64,000 nucleotides of DNA. Source: Halocynthiibacter sp. SDUM655004. Its GTDB lineage: Bacteria > Pseudomonadota > Alphaproteobacteria > Rhodobacterales > Rhodobacteraceae. Positions within the stretch are counted from its first letter, which is position 1. Every line of letters starts with the position of its first letter. Of the stretch, positions 17,331-26,072 are shown in pieces. The DNA lies in the NCBI RefSeq assembly GCF_026015885.1, contig NZ_JAPDUG010000002.1:558001-622000 (forward strand). Direction: 5' to 3'. The translations under genes were made by a program, and so were the position numbers. A model generated the notes under the pieces. That model ran no database searches and had not been told where the DNA came from. It was given only the letters and a program-made list of their open reading frames with translations.

Positions 17331-18707
17331 ATGGCTGGCCGAATACTGATTGCGGACAACGTCGCCACCAATCGCATTGTGCTCAAAGCTAACCTCGCGA
17401 GCGCATTTTATGATGTGAGCCAATCCGCGGACGGTGCGCAGACCATTCGCATTGCCATTAAAGAATCTCCTGACCTGATTATTCTAAGCTCTGACTTACC
17501 CGACAAATGTGGCATCACCGTTTGTGAGGCTCTGCGCCGGCACCCAGAAACCCGTGAAATCCCCATAATTATAGTCTCCTCCAGTAGCGATCCCAATACT
17601 AGATTACTAGCTCTCAAGGCGGGAGCAGATGAGTTTATTAGCAAGCCCATACACGAAGAAATTCTGCTCGCCAAAACTCGCAGTATTCTGCGCGCACGTG
17701 GGGCCATAGAGGAATTACGAGAGAACGCTCCAAGCTTTACAGACACGGGCTTTGCCGAGGCATCGAGCGGCTTTGCAACCCAAGGGCAAATCGCAATTAT
17801 CTCTGCTGACCCCGCACGCACAGAAACCATCCAGCAAAGCCTTGCAAACCAAATCAGAGATCGCGTTGAGACACTTTCGCCAGATGCAGCATTAAAAGGC
17901 TTCCGCAATAAAACGTCGCCAGATGTAATCCTTTTGGCCGCCAATAGTACTTCGGCGTCCGAAATGCTCAGGCTTTTGTCAGAGCTCAAAAGTAGGCAGG
18001 ATACACGCTATACCCCGATTGTAATGCTGCTCGAAAATCCTCATGGCGCGGATGCCATCTCTGCTCTTGATCTCGGCGCACATGACATTGTTGGCGCAAA
18101 TGTTAACGCTGAAGAACTTGCGCTTCGGCTCCGCACGCAGCTTAAACGGAAACGTCAGGCCGACAAGCTCCGAGAAAACGTACAGGACGGGCTCCGTATG
18201 GCGGTCATCGATCCGTTAACGGGCCTTTACAACCGTCGCTATGCGTTGCCGCATCTGAAACATATCGCCAATCGCGCCAAGGGAAGCCAGCGCGACTACG
18301 CCGTGATGATGCTCGATCTGGACCGATTCAAACAGGTGAACGACACCTACGGTCATGCCGCAGGAGACGCGGTCATCCGCGAGGTCGCCGAACGCATTCG
18401 TGCAAGTCTGCGGAGCGTAGATCTTGTTGCGCGTTATGGGGGCGAGGAATTCTTGATTGCGATGCCGGAAACATCATTAGAGCAAGCCAGAATTGCCGCA
18501 GAGCGCGTCAGGCGAATAGTCGAAGCCACGCCTATTTCTATACCTGGAACCAATCACCAAATTACGGCGACTCTAAGCATCGGCGTCGCCATCGCGGATA
18601 GCGCGACACAAACTCCTGATGACCTTCTTAAACGTGCGGATTCAGCGCTTTATGTCGCAAAGTCCGACGGCCGCAATCAGGTTTCGGTCAGCGAGCACAC
18701 GCATTAG
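17331..18707 (+). CDS. pleD: PleD-like response regulator diguanylate cyclase (REC-REC-GGDEF)
   Basis: A 458-residue two-component output protein. REC1 covers about residues 1-120, with the likely phospho-acceptor Asp in ILSSDLPDKCG and Lys in ISKPIHEE. A second, degenerate receiver covers about 150-280, and a GGDEF domain about 290-455. The active site is GGEEF in ARYGGEEFLIAMP, with the RxxD inhibitory site (RSVD) five residues ahead. In Caulobacter PleD phosphorylation dimerises the protein and turns on c-di-GMP synthesis at the stalked pole. No partner kinase is in the window. Confidence 0.92.
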   Translation: MAGRILIADNVATNRIVLKANLASAFYDVSQSADGAQTIRIAIKESPDLIILSSDLPDKCGITVCEALRRHPETREIPIIIVSSSSDPNTRLLALKAGADEFISKPIHEEILLAKTRSILRARGAIEELRENAPSFTDTGFAEASSGFATQGQIAIISADPARTETIQQSLANQIRDRVETLSPDAALKGFRNKTSPDVILLAANSTSASEMLRLLSELKSRQDTRYTPIVMLLENPHGADAISALDLGAHDIVGANVNAEELALRLRTQLKRKRQADKLRENVQDGLRMAVIDPLTGLYNRRYALPHLKHIANRAKGSQRDYAVMMLDLDRFKQVNDTYGHAAGDAVIREVAERIRASLRSVDLVARYGGEEFLIAMPETSLEQARIAAERVRRIVEATPISIPGTNHQITATLSIGVAIADSATQTPDDLLKRADSALYVAKSDGRNQVSVSEHTH

Positions 18708-18710
18708 TCT

Positions 18711-19226
18711 CTATTTATTATCTGTGCGAGGTGGCTTCTTGCCATTCGATCGGTTTCGTTTGAACTGCGCTTCAAGGCGGTCTGCGTAGGCAATGCGCTC
18801 CTCCACGCTCATCTTTGAAATCTCCTCAATCAGCGCCGCCTCGCCTTGCGTTCTACGAAGTTCTCCGAGTTCGCTCATCTTGTCGAAATAGTTTGCCAGA
18901 CGTTCCGGATCGAATTCTTCCGCGCGAATGGACTCGATCAACCCAATTAACAAAACGCGTGCTTCACGCCGATCTTCACGGCTTCGTTGCGTAATTCGGC
19001 CGCTTAAATTTTCCTTCAAGGCCTGCTTGTTTTGTTCATCCATCGCGCGGCTGAATGGCCCGATATCGACCTCACCTTGTGGTGGGCGCATATGCCCTTT
19101 GCCGCCTGTTACAGCTCCGCCGACAAGCACACCAATAAAGAGGCAGTTCACCACCAAAGACCCGATCAACAGATACTTTTGTATGCTGCTGGATTTTGTT
19201 TTTTTAGTATCAGGTGCATCGCTCAT
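18711..19226 (-). CDS. Membrane-anchored periplasmic heavy-metal-sensor-like protein (Metal_resist/Spy-like)
   Basis: A 171-residue protein with a short cytoplasmic start, one membrane segment (residues about 18-40, YLLIGSLVVNCLFIGVLV) and a charged helical periplasmic domain. This architecture and the LTxxQ-poor, Arg/Glu-rich helices fit the Metal_resist group of CpxP/Spy-like proteins. It overlaps the preceding small membrane protein by 4 bp and is the last gene of the ECF sigma operon. It may act as the sensing or protective component of that system. The stimulus is unknown. Confidence 0.78.
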   Translation of the reverse strand: MSDAPDTKKTKSSSIQKYLLIGSLVVNCLFIGVLVGGAVTGGKGHMRPPQGEVDIGPFSRAMDEQNKQALKENLSGRITQRSREDRREARVLLIGLIESIRAEEFDPERLANYFDKMSELGELRRTQGEAALIEEISKMSVEERIAYADRLEAQFKRNRSNGKKPPRTDNK

Positions 19227-19591
19227 AGCTGCCCCTCCAATAACGTGTAGTCATAATTCGGGAGATACTCCGCATAGCTGACCGCGTCCTCCGACCAGAC
19301 GAAGCTTGCCAAGCCGTCCAAAGATTCAGGCGGAGATACACCGATCCAAACACCGACAATCGTTGCCGTTGCCAGCCCTGCCACAGACCGCCAACCACCG
19401 ATCGCACCGATCAAAGCTTCCCAAATAGGTTTCGGCTTAGGAGAAGGGGCCTGCGGTGCGAACGCGTCCTGAATATCTTCAGCATCACGAAGTACACGCG
19501 CCATGAAATCTGTCGACGGTTCGTTCACGGCCTGTTTCTCGGCGGCAAAAAAACCATCAAGATCAATCGGTTTTTCAGGTGTCTTAGGCAT
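19223..19591 (-). CDS. Small single-pass membrane protein, candidate anti-sigma factor
   Basis: A 122-residue protein with about 65 cytoplasmic residues, one hydrophobic segment near residues 66-86 (WRSVAGLATATIVGVWIGV) and a short periplasmic tail. It follows the ECF sigma gene with an 8-bp overlap and overlaps the next gene by 4 bp. Position and topology suit an anti-sigma factor. I see no zinc-binding HxxxCxxC motif of the ZAS class, so it would be an unusual type. The assignment is from context only. Confidence 0.7.
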   Translation of the reverse strand: MPKTPEKPIDLDGFFAAEKQAVNEPSTDFMARVLRDAEDIQDAFAPQAPSPKPKPIWEALIGAIGGWRSVAGLATATIVGVWIGVSPPESLDGLASFVWSEDAVSYAEYLPNYDYTLLEGQL

Positions 19592-20168
19592 CGGTGTATC
19601 CTAACTCGTCGCGGCGCCCTGACAATAGCTTAGCAAGCGCCCTTTTTCCCCTCGCCGTCAAACTCTCGACAGCTTCGGTACTGATTTCCAATACGTCTGC
19701 GATTTCAGGGTTTGAAAGCCCTTCGAAATGTCGCAGAACAATCGCCGCGCGCTGGCGCTCGGGAAGTGTTTCCATCGCCAGTTGAAGCGCCTTCGCCCGA
19801 TCCTCTGTCTGCATGACCTCTTCGGCAGACTTAGCATCACTCAGCGGCTCAGCGATTTCGTCTAACCCAACGCCTCGGCGCTTGCGAAGCCTGTCGGTAC
19901 AGAGGTTGCGGGTGACCTGATAAAGCCAAGTACTGACTTTGGCCTCCCCTCGCCTCCATTCCGGAGCAATTTTCCATAGGCGCAACATAGCTTCTTGAGC
20001 CACGTCTTCGGCTTCGGCCCGATCAGAGAGCAATCTCTGCGCAAAGGCAAAAGCTTTGGGTGCAAATAATTCAGTCAGCGCCCGCGCCGCGGCTCTGTCG
20101 CCGTTGGCATAGAGTACCAACAGTTCTTCTTCCGGAACCTCAGATAGGGTTGCGCGCGCGTTTGACAT
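19584..20168 (-). CDS. ECF-type RNA polymerase sigma factor
   Basis: A 194-residue sigma-70 family protein with region 2 (FAQRLLSDRAEAEDVAQEAMLRLW) and region 4 (LPERQRAAIVLRHFEGLSNPEIA). The ATG at 20168 is chosen over a TTG 51 bp upstream because it starts close to region 2 as in relatives. The two downstream genes overlap it in series, giving a three-gene operon of sigma factor, membrane protein and periplasmic protein. The operon would respond to an envelope signal, possibly metal. The EF-hand gene upstream is in the same orientation and may be part of the regulon. Confidence 0.9.
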   Translation of the reverse strand: MSNARATLSEVPEEELLVLYANGDRAAARALTELFAPKAFAFAQRLLSDRAEAEDVAQEAMLRLWKIAPEWRRGEAKVSTWLYQVTRNLCTDRLRKRRGVGLDEIAEPLSDAKSAEEVMQTEDRAKALQLAMETLPERQRAAIVLRHFEGLSNPEIADVLEISTEAVESLTARGKRALAKLLSGRRDELGYTDA

Positions 20169-20210
20169 AGAGTCCGGCGTATCCGTTTTGATTAATTCTG
20201 GCAACGCACC

Positions 20211-20243
20211 TCTTCCCAAGCCGGCACCTTGGACCTGGGAAGA
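20211..20243. repeat. Inverted repeat between the EF-hand and sigma-factor genes
   Basis: Perfect 8-bp arms TCTTCCCA and TGGGAAGA enclose a 17-nt loop. An alternative inner stem (CCAAG/CTTGG) can form within it. It lies in the 92-bp gap between two same-strand genes. There is no clear T-run after it on the minus strand, so it may be an attenuating hairpin or a regulator site rather than a strong terminator. Confidence 0.45.
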
Positions 20244-20260
20244 GGCAGAAACTATTTACT

Positions 20261-20764
20261 TTACTCGGATCCGCGCTCGCCTTTTGGTCCGCGTTTACCC
20301 TTCTTCTTGCCCAAATGCTTATGGCCAGCCTTGAGTTCTTCCATGCTCAGAAGGCCGTCTCCATCTTTATCGAGCTTTTCAAACATGTCGTCACCCATGG
20401 AGCGGGCTTGCATTTCTTCTTCGCTCACGAGGCCATCACCATCTTTATCGAGCGCCTTAATCATCCGCTCGCTACGGTTCTCTTTACGCTCTGCACGCTT
20501 CTTATCTGCCTGTGCCGCCATTTCTTCGCTGGAGATTTTTCCATCGCCATCGATATCCATCGCTTTGAAGCGCGCAGCTTGATGGGCCGCAATCTCTTCC
20601 TGAGAGATCATTCCGTCGCCATTGGTATCGATCTCTTCGATGTTAAAACGAGCGCCGCCGCGTTTGTCGCCTTTCTCGCTATCTGTCTGGGAAATCGCGG
20701 CACCCGCGGTTGCTACCAACAAGAGGCCTGCGGAAAGTCCTGCGATCAATGTCATATGTTTCAT
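20261..20764 (-). CDS. Exported EF-hand calcium-binding protein
   Basis: A 167-residue protein with a Sec signal peptide (MKHMTLIAGLSAGLLLVATAGAA) and four canonical EF-hand loops: DTNGDGMISQEE, DIDGDGKISSEE, DKDGDGLVSEEE and DKDGDGLLSMEE. The start at 20764 is chosen because AAGGATG stands before it and the signal peptide then begins the protein. The C-terminus is Lys/Gly-rich. It lies just upstream of the ECF sigma operon on the same strand. It would buffer or sense Ca2+ in the periplasm; a link to the sigma factor is inferred from position. Confidence 0.88.
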   Translation of the reverse strand: MKHMTLIAGLSAGLLLVATAGAAISQTDSEKGDKRGGARFNIEEIDTNGDGMISQEEIAAHQAARFKAMDIDGDGKISSEEMAAQADKKRAERKENRSERMIKALDKDGDGLVSEEEMQARSMGDDMFEKLDKDGDGLLSMEELKAGHKHLGKKKGKRGPKGERGSE

Positions 20765-20954
20765 TTGTCCATCCTTTTTGAATGTTGTCACAAGCCGTCT
20801 CTCAGCTCGTGATCTGTAAATAAAACGCGTGGGGTTCGGAATTCCGTCGCCTGAAATCGAATTATTTTGCGACATCGCGCCGCAAGGACAGATTGACCAC
20901 TGTTCATCTGCAGCAGGCATTGGCAAATATAGAGGCGCGAACAAGGACAACATC

Positions 20955-21365
20955 ATGCAAAACACTGCTACAGACAGAACCGGCACAGACACCGACCGGC
21001 CAGTCAAACAGGCGATCATGCGTGGCTGGAAGCGAAAATGCCCCAACTGCGGGTCTGGCCCAATTCTGATGAGCTACTTAAAAGTACGCCCGAATTGCGC
21101 CGTCTGTAACGAGGAGCTTTATCACCAGCGCGCGGACGACGGGCCTGCGTATCTGACAATCCTGGTTGTTGGACACATCATGGCGCCGCTTCTTCTGGCG
21201 GTCTTTACTGCCTATCAACCAGACCCGTTTATTCTCGCGGGCGCCTTCTCCGTTGGCTGCGTTGCACTCTCGCTCTATCTGCTCCCCCGCTTCAAAGGGG
21301 CGATGATCGGAATTCAATGGGCCAAGAGGATGCATGGTTTCGGCACCGGCAGCGGACAAAACTAG
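20955..21365 (+). CDS. DUF983 family membrane protein with zinc-ribbon motif
   Basis: A 136-residue protein. An N-terminal Cys4 motif (CPNCGSG at residues 29-35 and CAVC near 48) suggests a metal-binding knuckle. Two hydrophobic spans follow (about 70-110). The start at 20955 has AAGGA upstream and gives the usual family length. It overlaps the end of phnM by 4 bp in convergent orientation. DUF983 proteins are widespread in alphaproteobacteria; their function is not established. Confidence 0.86.
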   Translation: MQNTATDRTGTDTDRPVKQAIMRGWKRKCPNCGSGPILMSYLKVRPNCAVCNEELYHQRADDGPAYLTILVVGHIMAPLLLAVFTAYQPDPFILAGAFSVGCVALSLYLLPRFKGAMIGIQWAKRMHGFGTGSGQN

Positions 21366-22516
21366 CCGCAACGGTCGCCATTCGCCCATACCGCTCGAAT
21401 GACGGGTGCATCAAGGACTTTGCCAAACCGGATGATGTCCGCTCGTTTTCCCTGCGCAAGTACACCACGATCATCCAAACCGACTGCAAGTGCAGGAGCT
21501 TTCGTCACGGTTGCCAACGCGCGCGGCAGATCATCCCACATATCGGCGAGCTGCAAAGCGCCAAGAAGCAAAGATGCCGGTACATAGTCAGACGAAAGAA
21601 TATCAACGCGGTTTAAGTTGGCGAGTTCGGAGGCCGCGACATTTCCGGAATGCGACCCACCCCGCACCAAGTTGGGTGACCCCATGATGACCGAGATGTT
21701 TTGATCCGCGCAAGCATGCGCCGCTTCAACGGTCGTTGGAAACTCGGCAATCGTCACACCATGTTTGAATGAGGCCTCAACCTGCTCGCGTGTCGTATCA
21801 TCATGGCTCGCCAGTGTCGCGCCGTAGCGTTTCGCAGCACCAACAGTCGCCTCTTCATGTTTAGCGCCAATGGTATCACGCAGGCCAATTAGAAAGTCGA
21901 TATACTCACCAAATGTGTCTCGCGACAAACCGTTCTTGCCGCAGACGTAATCCTCGAATTTCTTAAGATCGCTGAATTGCCGCTGCCCAGGCGTGTGATC
22001 CATCAAAGAAACAATTCCGACACGATCATCTGGCCCAAACTCCTCCAACTCTTCTAGCAGTGTCTCAGAACAGACTTCCGCACGGAGATGAATATGGTGG
22101 CTTATCCCAAGAGCACCCGCATCGCGCATAGATAGGATTTCGTGAGCCATCTTACGGGCATATTTACCATAGCGTTTTTTGCTCAAGTCAGACGTGATTG
22201 ATCCCACGCGGATCGCATCAAATACAGTGGTTATTCCTGCCCCTGCTAGCTCGCGGTCATGCGCAACAATCGCGGCACGGTGCGGCCAATCAACTTTTGG
22301 GCGGGGCGTCATATGGCGTTCGAGGTTGTCAGTGTGAAGCTCAATGAGGCCAGGAGCCAAGAAGTCTCCATCACAATCTATCGCGCCTGAAACCTGCGAT
22401 CGGCCTTGGGTGATCTCTTTGATCTCATTTCCTGCGATCGTCAGCGTGCCGTAAATCACCTCTTCGTCCAGAATGATGTTTGCGTTCGTTAGAACTGTTT
22501 CGGATCTTTGCGTCAT
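21362..22516 (-). CDS. phnM: Alpha-D-ribose 1-methylphosphonate 5-triphosphate diphosphatase
   Basis: A 384-residue amidohydrolase-fold enzyme of the C-P lyase pathway that releases pyrophosphate from the phosphonate-ribose triphosphate intermediate. The metal-binding start of the barrel is GLIELHTDNLERHM, typical of PhnM, with SHDDTT and SHSGN further on. The ATG at 22516 gives the normal length; an in-frame ATG 108 bp upstream would add a non-conserved tail. No other C-P lyase gene is nearby. The phosphonate-type transporter at 62055-64000 lies on the separate mobile island. Confidence 0.9.
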   Translation of the reverse strand: MTQRSETVLTNANIILDEEVIYGTLTIAGNEIKEITQGRSQVSGAIDCDGDFLAPGLIELHTDNLERHMTPRPKVDWPHRAAIVAHDRELAGAGITTVFDAIRVGSITSDLSKKRYGKYARKMAHEILSMRDAGALGISHHIHLRAEVCSETLLEELEEFGPDDRVGIVSLMDHTPGQRQFSDLKKFEDYVCGKNGLSRDTFGEYIDFLIGLRDTIGAKHEEATVGAAKRYGATLASHDDTTREQVEASFKHGVTIAEFPTTVEAAHACADQNISVIMGSPNLVRGGSHSGNVAASELANLNRVDILSSDYVPASLLLGALQLADMWDDLPRALATVTKAPALAVGLDDRGVLAQGKRADIIRFGKVLDAPVIRAVWANGDRCG

Positions 22517-22721
22517 GTCTGGCGGCCTTTTGCAGCAGAGGTCTTTGAACTCGAATGCCGAGTCAGCGGGTGGAGTGTGGCTTGTTTTGAACGGATTGTT
22601 TACCCCCGAGTTGCGGATTTTCACGTTTGGGGCCGAGCTAGGTTAGCGGCAAGACATTGAACTGCGATATGCAAGCCTATAGCGTTGCGGTTGCGCGCAA
22701 GAACAACACCAAAGGCTCACC

Positions 22722-23399
22722 ATGAACTCTCCTGTAATTCGCGACGCAGCTTCGCTTATTTTGCATCGCAATATCGCCGGCGCCGTACATGTCTTAATGG
22801 GGCAACGCGGACAAAAAGCAGCGTTCATGCCGAACAAATTCGTGTTTCCCGGCGGAGCGGTTGATTTGGATGACGTAAATATTCCGCTGATGCAGCCAAT
22901 GGAACCTGCGTGCCAAGAACAGCTACTTCACGACTGCACGCCAGAACTGGCTCGTGCTTTGCCCGTTGCGGCAATTCGGGAACTCTGGGAGGAAGCGGGC
23001 TTGATACTGGGCTCCAAGGCCGAGTGGAAAACCCCACCCAAAGATTGGGAAACCTTTGCGCAGCGCGGCTATCGCCCTTCCGCAGAAGGATTTAGATTTG
23101 TGTTTCGCGCGGTGACGCCGATTGGCCCCAAACGAAGATTTGACGCGCGGTTCTTTCTTGTGGATGCCGAAAACCTCGCGAGTGATCCTGATGATTTCAG
23201 CGCCGCCTCTGACGAGCTTTCCCACCTACAATGGATTGAGCTGTCTAATGCGCGGAGTTTTGATTTGCCGTTCATAACCGAAGTCGTGCTTGCCGAAGTT
23301 GAGAAACATCTGAAAACGGGAGTGCGTCCTTCCGAGGTCCCTTATTTCAAGGCAACCGACAAACGCAACATCTTTACGCGCATTCCGTCGGTTGAATAA
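22722..23399 (+). CDS. Nudix hydrolase
   Basis: A 225-residue pyrophosphohydrolase. The Nudix box core is AIRELWEEAGL near residues 86-96, with an extended insert between the first Gly and the RExxEE part (GGAVDLDD near residue 44) as in the NUDT7/NUDT19-like branch. That branch acts on CoA derivatives or nucleotide sugars, but the substrate cannot be decided here. It stands alone between divergent phnM and convergent EamA genes. Confidence 0.88.
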   Translation: MNSPVIRDAASLILHRNIAGAVHVLMGQRGQKAAFMPNKFVFPGGAVDLDDVNIPLMQPMEPACQEQLLHDCTPELARALPVAAIRELWEEAGLILGSKAEWKTPPKDWETFAQRGYRPSAEGFRFVFRAVTPIGPKRRFDARFFLVDAENLASDPDDFSAASDELSHLQWIELSNARSFDLPFITEVVLAEVEKHLKTGVRPSEVPYFKATDKRNIFTRIPSVE

Positions 23400-23416
23400 C
23401 CATCCGGGTATCTTCG

Positions 23417-24325
23417 TTAGGCCAGCAGCACCAACAGCAAGATTGATCCCGTTAACAACAGCATTGCGACAATCTCTCTCGTTGCTGCTTTTTCCTTAAA
23501 GAAAACCGTACTTGCTATGAAGCTGAACAAAAGCTCGATCTGTCCCAAGGCTTTGACATAGGCCGCGTTTTGCAAGGTGAAAGCCGTGAACCAACCGAGC
23601 GAGCCCGCCATTGATGTTAGGCCAACCAAGCCAGAAACGCGCCAACTGCGCAGAACACGTGTGATCTCGCCGCTTTCCCGAAAATAGAGCCAGATGGCCA
23701 TGGCAACAGTTTGGCTGCTCGTGACCACGGCCAGTGTGAAACAGGACCGCGCAAAAAACGGCACATCAAGCCCAAGAGACAAAGAGGCTCCCCGATACCC
23801 GATTGCGGAACATGCAAAGAGAATTCCAGATAGAAGCCCCAACCCGGCAGCGGGCGTAAACATGCGCTCAATCCAATTACGGTCATTATCACCAGGAGCG
23901 TTCGAAAGAAGGATAACTCCGGTGAAGCCAACCAGGATCGCGCCCAAGCCCCATGCAGAAATCCCTTCGCCCAAAACAACAAAGCCCAATAATGCGGTCT
24001 GCAAGACCTCGGTCTTCTTGAAGGTGATCCCCACAGCAAAACTGCGATAAGAGAAAATCGCAACAACACACATGGTCGCCAAAATTTGCCCGAGGCCGCC
24101 AGTAAGGGCCATAATCCAGAAGCGCGCGATCGGGTCCGGCATTGGTGTCTCGGAAAGGCGCAGATAGACCACAAGAAGCAGCGCGACCAACGGCGCAGAA
24201 TAGAGAAATCGTGAAAAGGTCGCTCCGGCGGTTGAAAGCTCCGTCGCTTTCAAGTGCTTTTGCAGCATGAACCGCAGGTTTTGTGCAAATGCGGCAGCGA
24301 TTGTAATCGGGATCCAGATATTCAT
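23417..24325 (-). CDS. EamA/DMT-family transporter
   Basis: A 302-residue integral membrane protein with about ten hydrophobic segments arranged as two similar halves, the hallmark of the EamA drug/metabolite transporter family. Helix ends such as LSTAGATFSRFLYSAPLVALL and LGQIELLFSFIASTVFFKE are characteristic. It converges on the Nudix gene (17 bp between). Substrate and direction are unknown; amino acids or metabolite export are common in the family. Confidence 0.87.
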   Translation of the reverse strand: MNIWIPITIAAAFAQNLRFMLQKHLKATELSTAGATFSRFLYSAPLVALLLVVYLRLSETPMPDPIARFWIMALTGGLGQILATMCVVAIFSYRSFAVGITFKKTEVLQTALLGFVVLGEGISAWGLGAILVGFTGVILLSNAPGDNDRNWIERMFTPAAGLGLLSGILFACSAIGYRGASLSLGLDVPFFARSCFTLAVVTSSQTVAMAIWLYFRESGEITRVLRSWRVSGLVGLTSMAGSLGWFTAFTLQNAAYVKALGQIELLFSFIASTVFFKEKAATREIVAMLLLTGSILLLVLLA

Positions 24326-24367
24326 ATCACCTGATGCCCGAGCATCCGTACCCTGTCTAGGTTTTGT

Positions 24368-24904
24368 TTACCGGCCGGAACTAATCTCGGTTTCAAGGCC
24401 GAGTTCCTGTAGGAATGTTGCCGCTTGCGCTAAGAACTTCGGATTGGTTTTCACGCCACCCAATACCGCAACTTTCGGGTTTGAGAAGCCGTAAGACATC
24501 GGCCGCACGACCAGCACGAATTTGGGACGCACTGCGCAGGCTTGTATTTCATGCGCACCAAGTGTTTCGGTTGAGGATGCGATAACGGCCTCTGTTGGGC
24601 AGGTCACCTGAACTTTCTGATAAATCTTGCGCTTTAGATCAAGTCGGTCCGGAGCGCTTTCCTGAATCCAGAGCGCGCCCTCTATCGTATCAGAAAGCGT
24701 TTGATGAACGGACAGACGTGATAGTCCGTTTTCATAACCCGGTTCGCTATCGGCAAGCTGCGCAACCAGTTTTTGCAATTGATCGGTCGCGCCAGTGTCC
24801 GGATCGAAAACGCGCACCGACCAGCCCGCACGCAAGAATAGCAGAGCCCAATTGCGCCCCACTTTTCCGCATCCGATGATCGCTGCGCGTTTTTCCAAAT
24901 TCAA
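24368..24904 (-). CDS. 3-hydroxyacyl-CoA dehydrogenase NAD-binding-domain protein, short form
   Basis: A 178-residue protein consisting only of the N-terminal Rossmann domain of the 3-hydroxyacyl-CoA dehydrogenase/L-carnitine dehydrogenase family. The motif IIGCGKVGRNWALLFLRAG is at residues 9-27 and SSTETL near residue 110. Family members are normally about 280-320 residues and carry a C-terminal helical dimerisation domain, which is absent. The following 43 bp before the EamA start contain no continuation that I can see. It may be a shortened paralogue or the remnant of a longer gene. It follows the aldo/keto reductase gene closely. Confidence 0.75.
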   Translation of the reverse strand: MNLEKRAAIIGCGKVGRNWALLFLRAGWSVRVFDPDTGATDQLQKLVAQLADSEPGYENGLSRLSVHQTLSDTIEGALWIQESAPDRLDLKRKIYQKVQVTCPTEAVIASSTETLGAHEIQACAVRPKFVLVVRPMSYGFSNPKVAVLGGVKTNPKFLAQAATFLQELGLETEISSGR

Positions 24905-24915
24905 TTTCCTCTCGA

Positions 24916-25965
24916 TTAGACCGGCATCGGGAATTCACGATATGCTTCTTTGATATCGCGTAGAACCTCATCGCTCAATTCAACAGCGTCCGAACCAAGC
25001 GCAACCTTCAGCTGTTCCACGGATGTCGCGCCAAAGATCGGCGAGATTGGGAATGGTCGTGTCATGCACCATGCAATCGCCATCTGCGACGGGTCCAAAT
25101 CGTGTTTGCGCGCAATATTCAGATACGCCTCAACCGCTGGCCATACTTTGGGCGTTACACGTCCACCCAAATCGCCATTCAAATCAAGGCGAGACCCTTT
25201 CGGAATTGTTTCACCGCCATCATATTTGCCGGTCAACAATCCGCATCCGAGCGGGGAATATGCCAACAGAGTTACATCTTCGTTGACACAAAGCTCCGCT
25301 AGATCGGTGTCGAACAAGCGACAAAGAAGCGAATATTCGTTCTGGATGGTTTGCATGCGGGGCGCGGAAAGCTCGTCCGCAAGGCGAAGCCATTGCGCCG
25401 TGCCCCATGCGCTTTCGTTGGAAAGGCCGAACTCCCGAACCTTGCCGGCCTTTTGCAATTCGTCCATTGCGCGCAGCACATCAGCCATATGATCGAGCGT
25501 TTCTTGGCGATTTTGGCCACTCGCATCAAAGTCCCAATACTGACGGAAGTGATACGAACCACGGTTTGGCCAGTGGATTTGGTAAAGATCAATCACATCT
25601 GTCTGTAGGCGCTTGAGCGAAGACTCAACCGCTGCTTTCATTGTCTCGCCGGTGATGGGTTGGTCCTCTCGGACAAATCTGCCGTTCAAGCCCGCGATTT
25701 TGGTCGCAATAACCCAATCGTCGCGGCGGTTCCGGTTCTTGGCGATCCATGTGCCGATAATGCTCTCTGTATTCCCGACAGTCTCTTTCGATACCGGATT
25801 CACAGGATACATTTCGGCGGTATCCATAAAGTTGATGCCCTGCTCGGCGGCATAATCGATTTGCGCGTGCCCTTCGGCTTCGGTGTTTTGTGTGCCCCAC
25901 GTCATTGTGCCGAGGCAAAGCTGCGTCACCTCAATATCACTGCGTCCCAGTTTGATCTTTTTCAT
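24916..25965 (-). CDS. Aldo/keto reductase (Tas-like)
   Basis: A 349-residue NADPH-dependent reductase. The start MKKIKLGRSDIEVTQLCLGTM is at 25965; an ATG 45 bp upstream is less likely. Catalytic-tetrad elements are visible: Asp/Tyr in FMDTAEMYP, Lys in VIATK, and His in LYQIHWP. The insertion between strands and the C-terminal IAWCMTRPF and SPIFGATSVEQL motifs fit the Tas group. It lies 11 bp upstream of the short dehydrogenase gene and may be cotranscribed. The physiological substrate is unknown. Confidence 0.9.
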   Translation of the reverse strand: MKKIKLGRSDIEVTQLCLGTMTWGTQNTEAEGHAQIDYAAEQGINFMDTAEMYPVNPVSKETVGNTESIIGTWIAKNRNRRDDWVIATKIAGLNGRFVREDQPITGETMKAAVESSLKRLQTDVIDLYQIHWPNRGSYHFRQYWDFDASGQNRQETLDHMADVLRAMDELQKAGKVREFGLSNESAWGTAQWLRLADELSAPRMQTIQNEYSLLCRLFDTDLAELCVNEDVTLLAYSPLGCGLLTGKYDGGETIPKGSRLDLNGDLGGRVTPKVWPAVEAYLNIARKHDLDPSQMAIAWCMTRPFPISPIFGATSVEQLKVALGSDAVELSDEVLRDIKEAYREFPMPV

Positions 25966-26072
25966 CGTGCGTCCTGTTGTTCTTTTGCGTTCACCATAAC
26001 TTAGGGGCATTCAACGGGGGAACAAGGGGAAAATCAGTTGAGAACAAAATGAGAACATGATAAATTTCGCTT

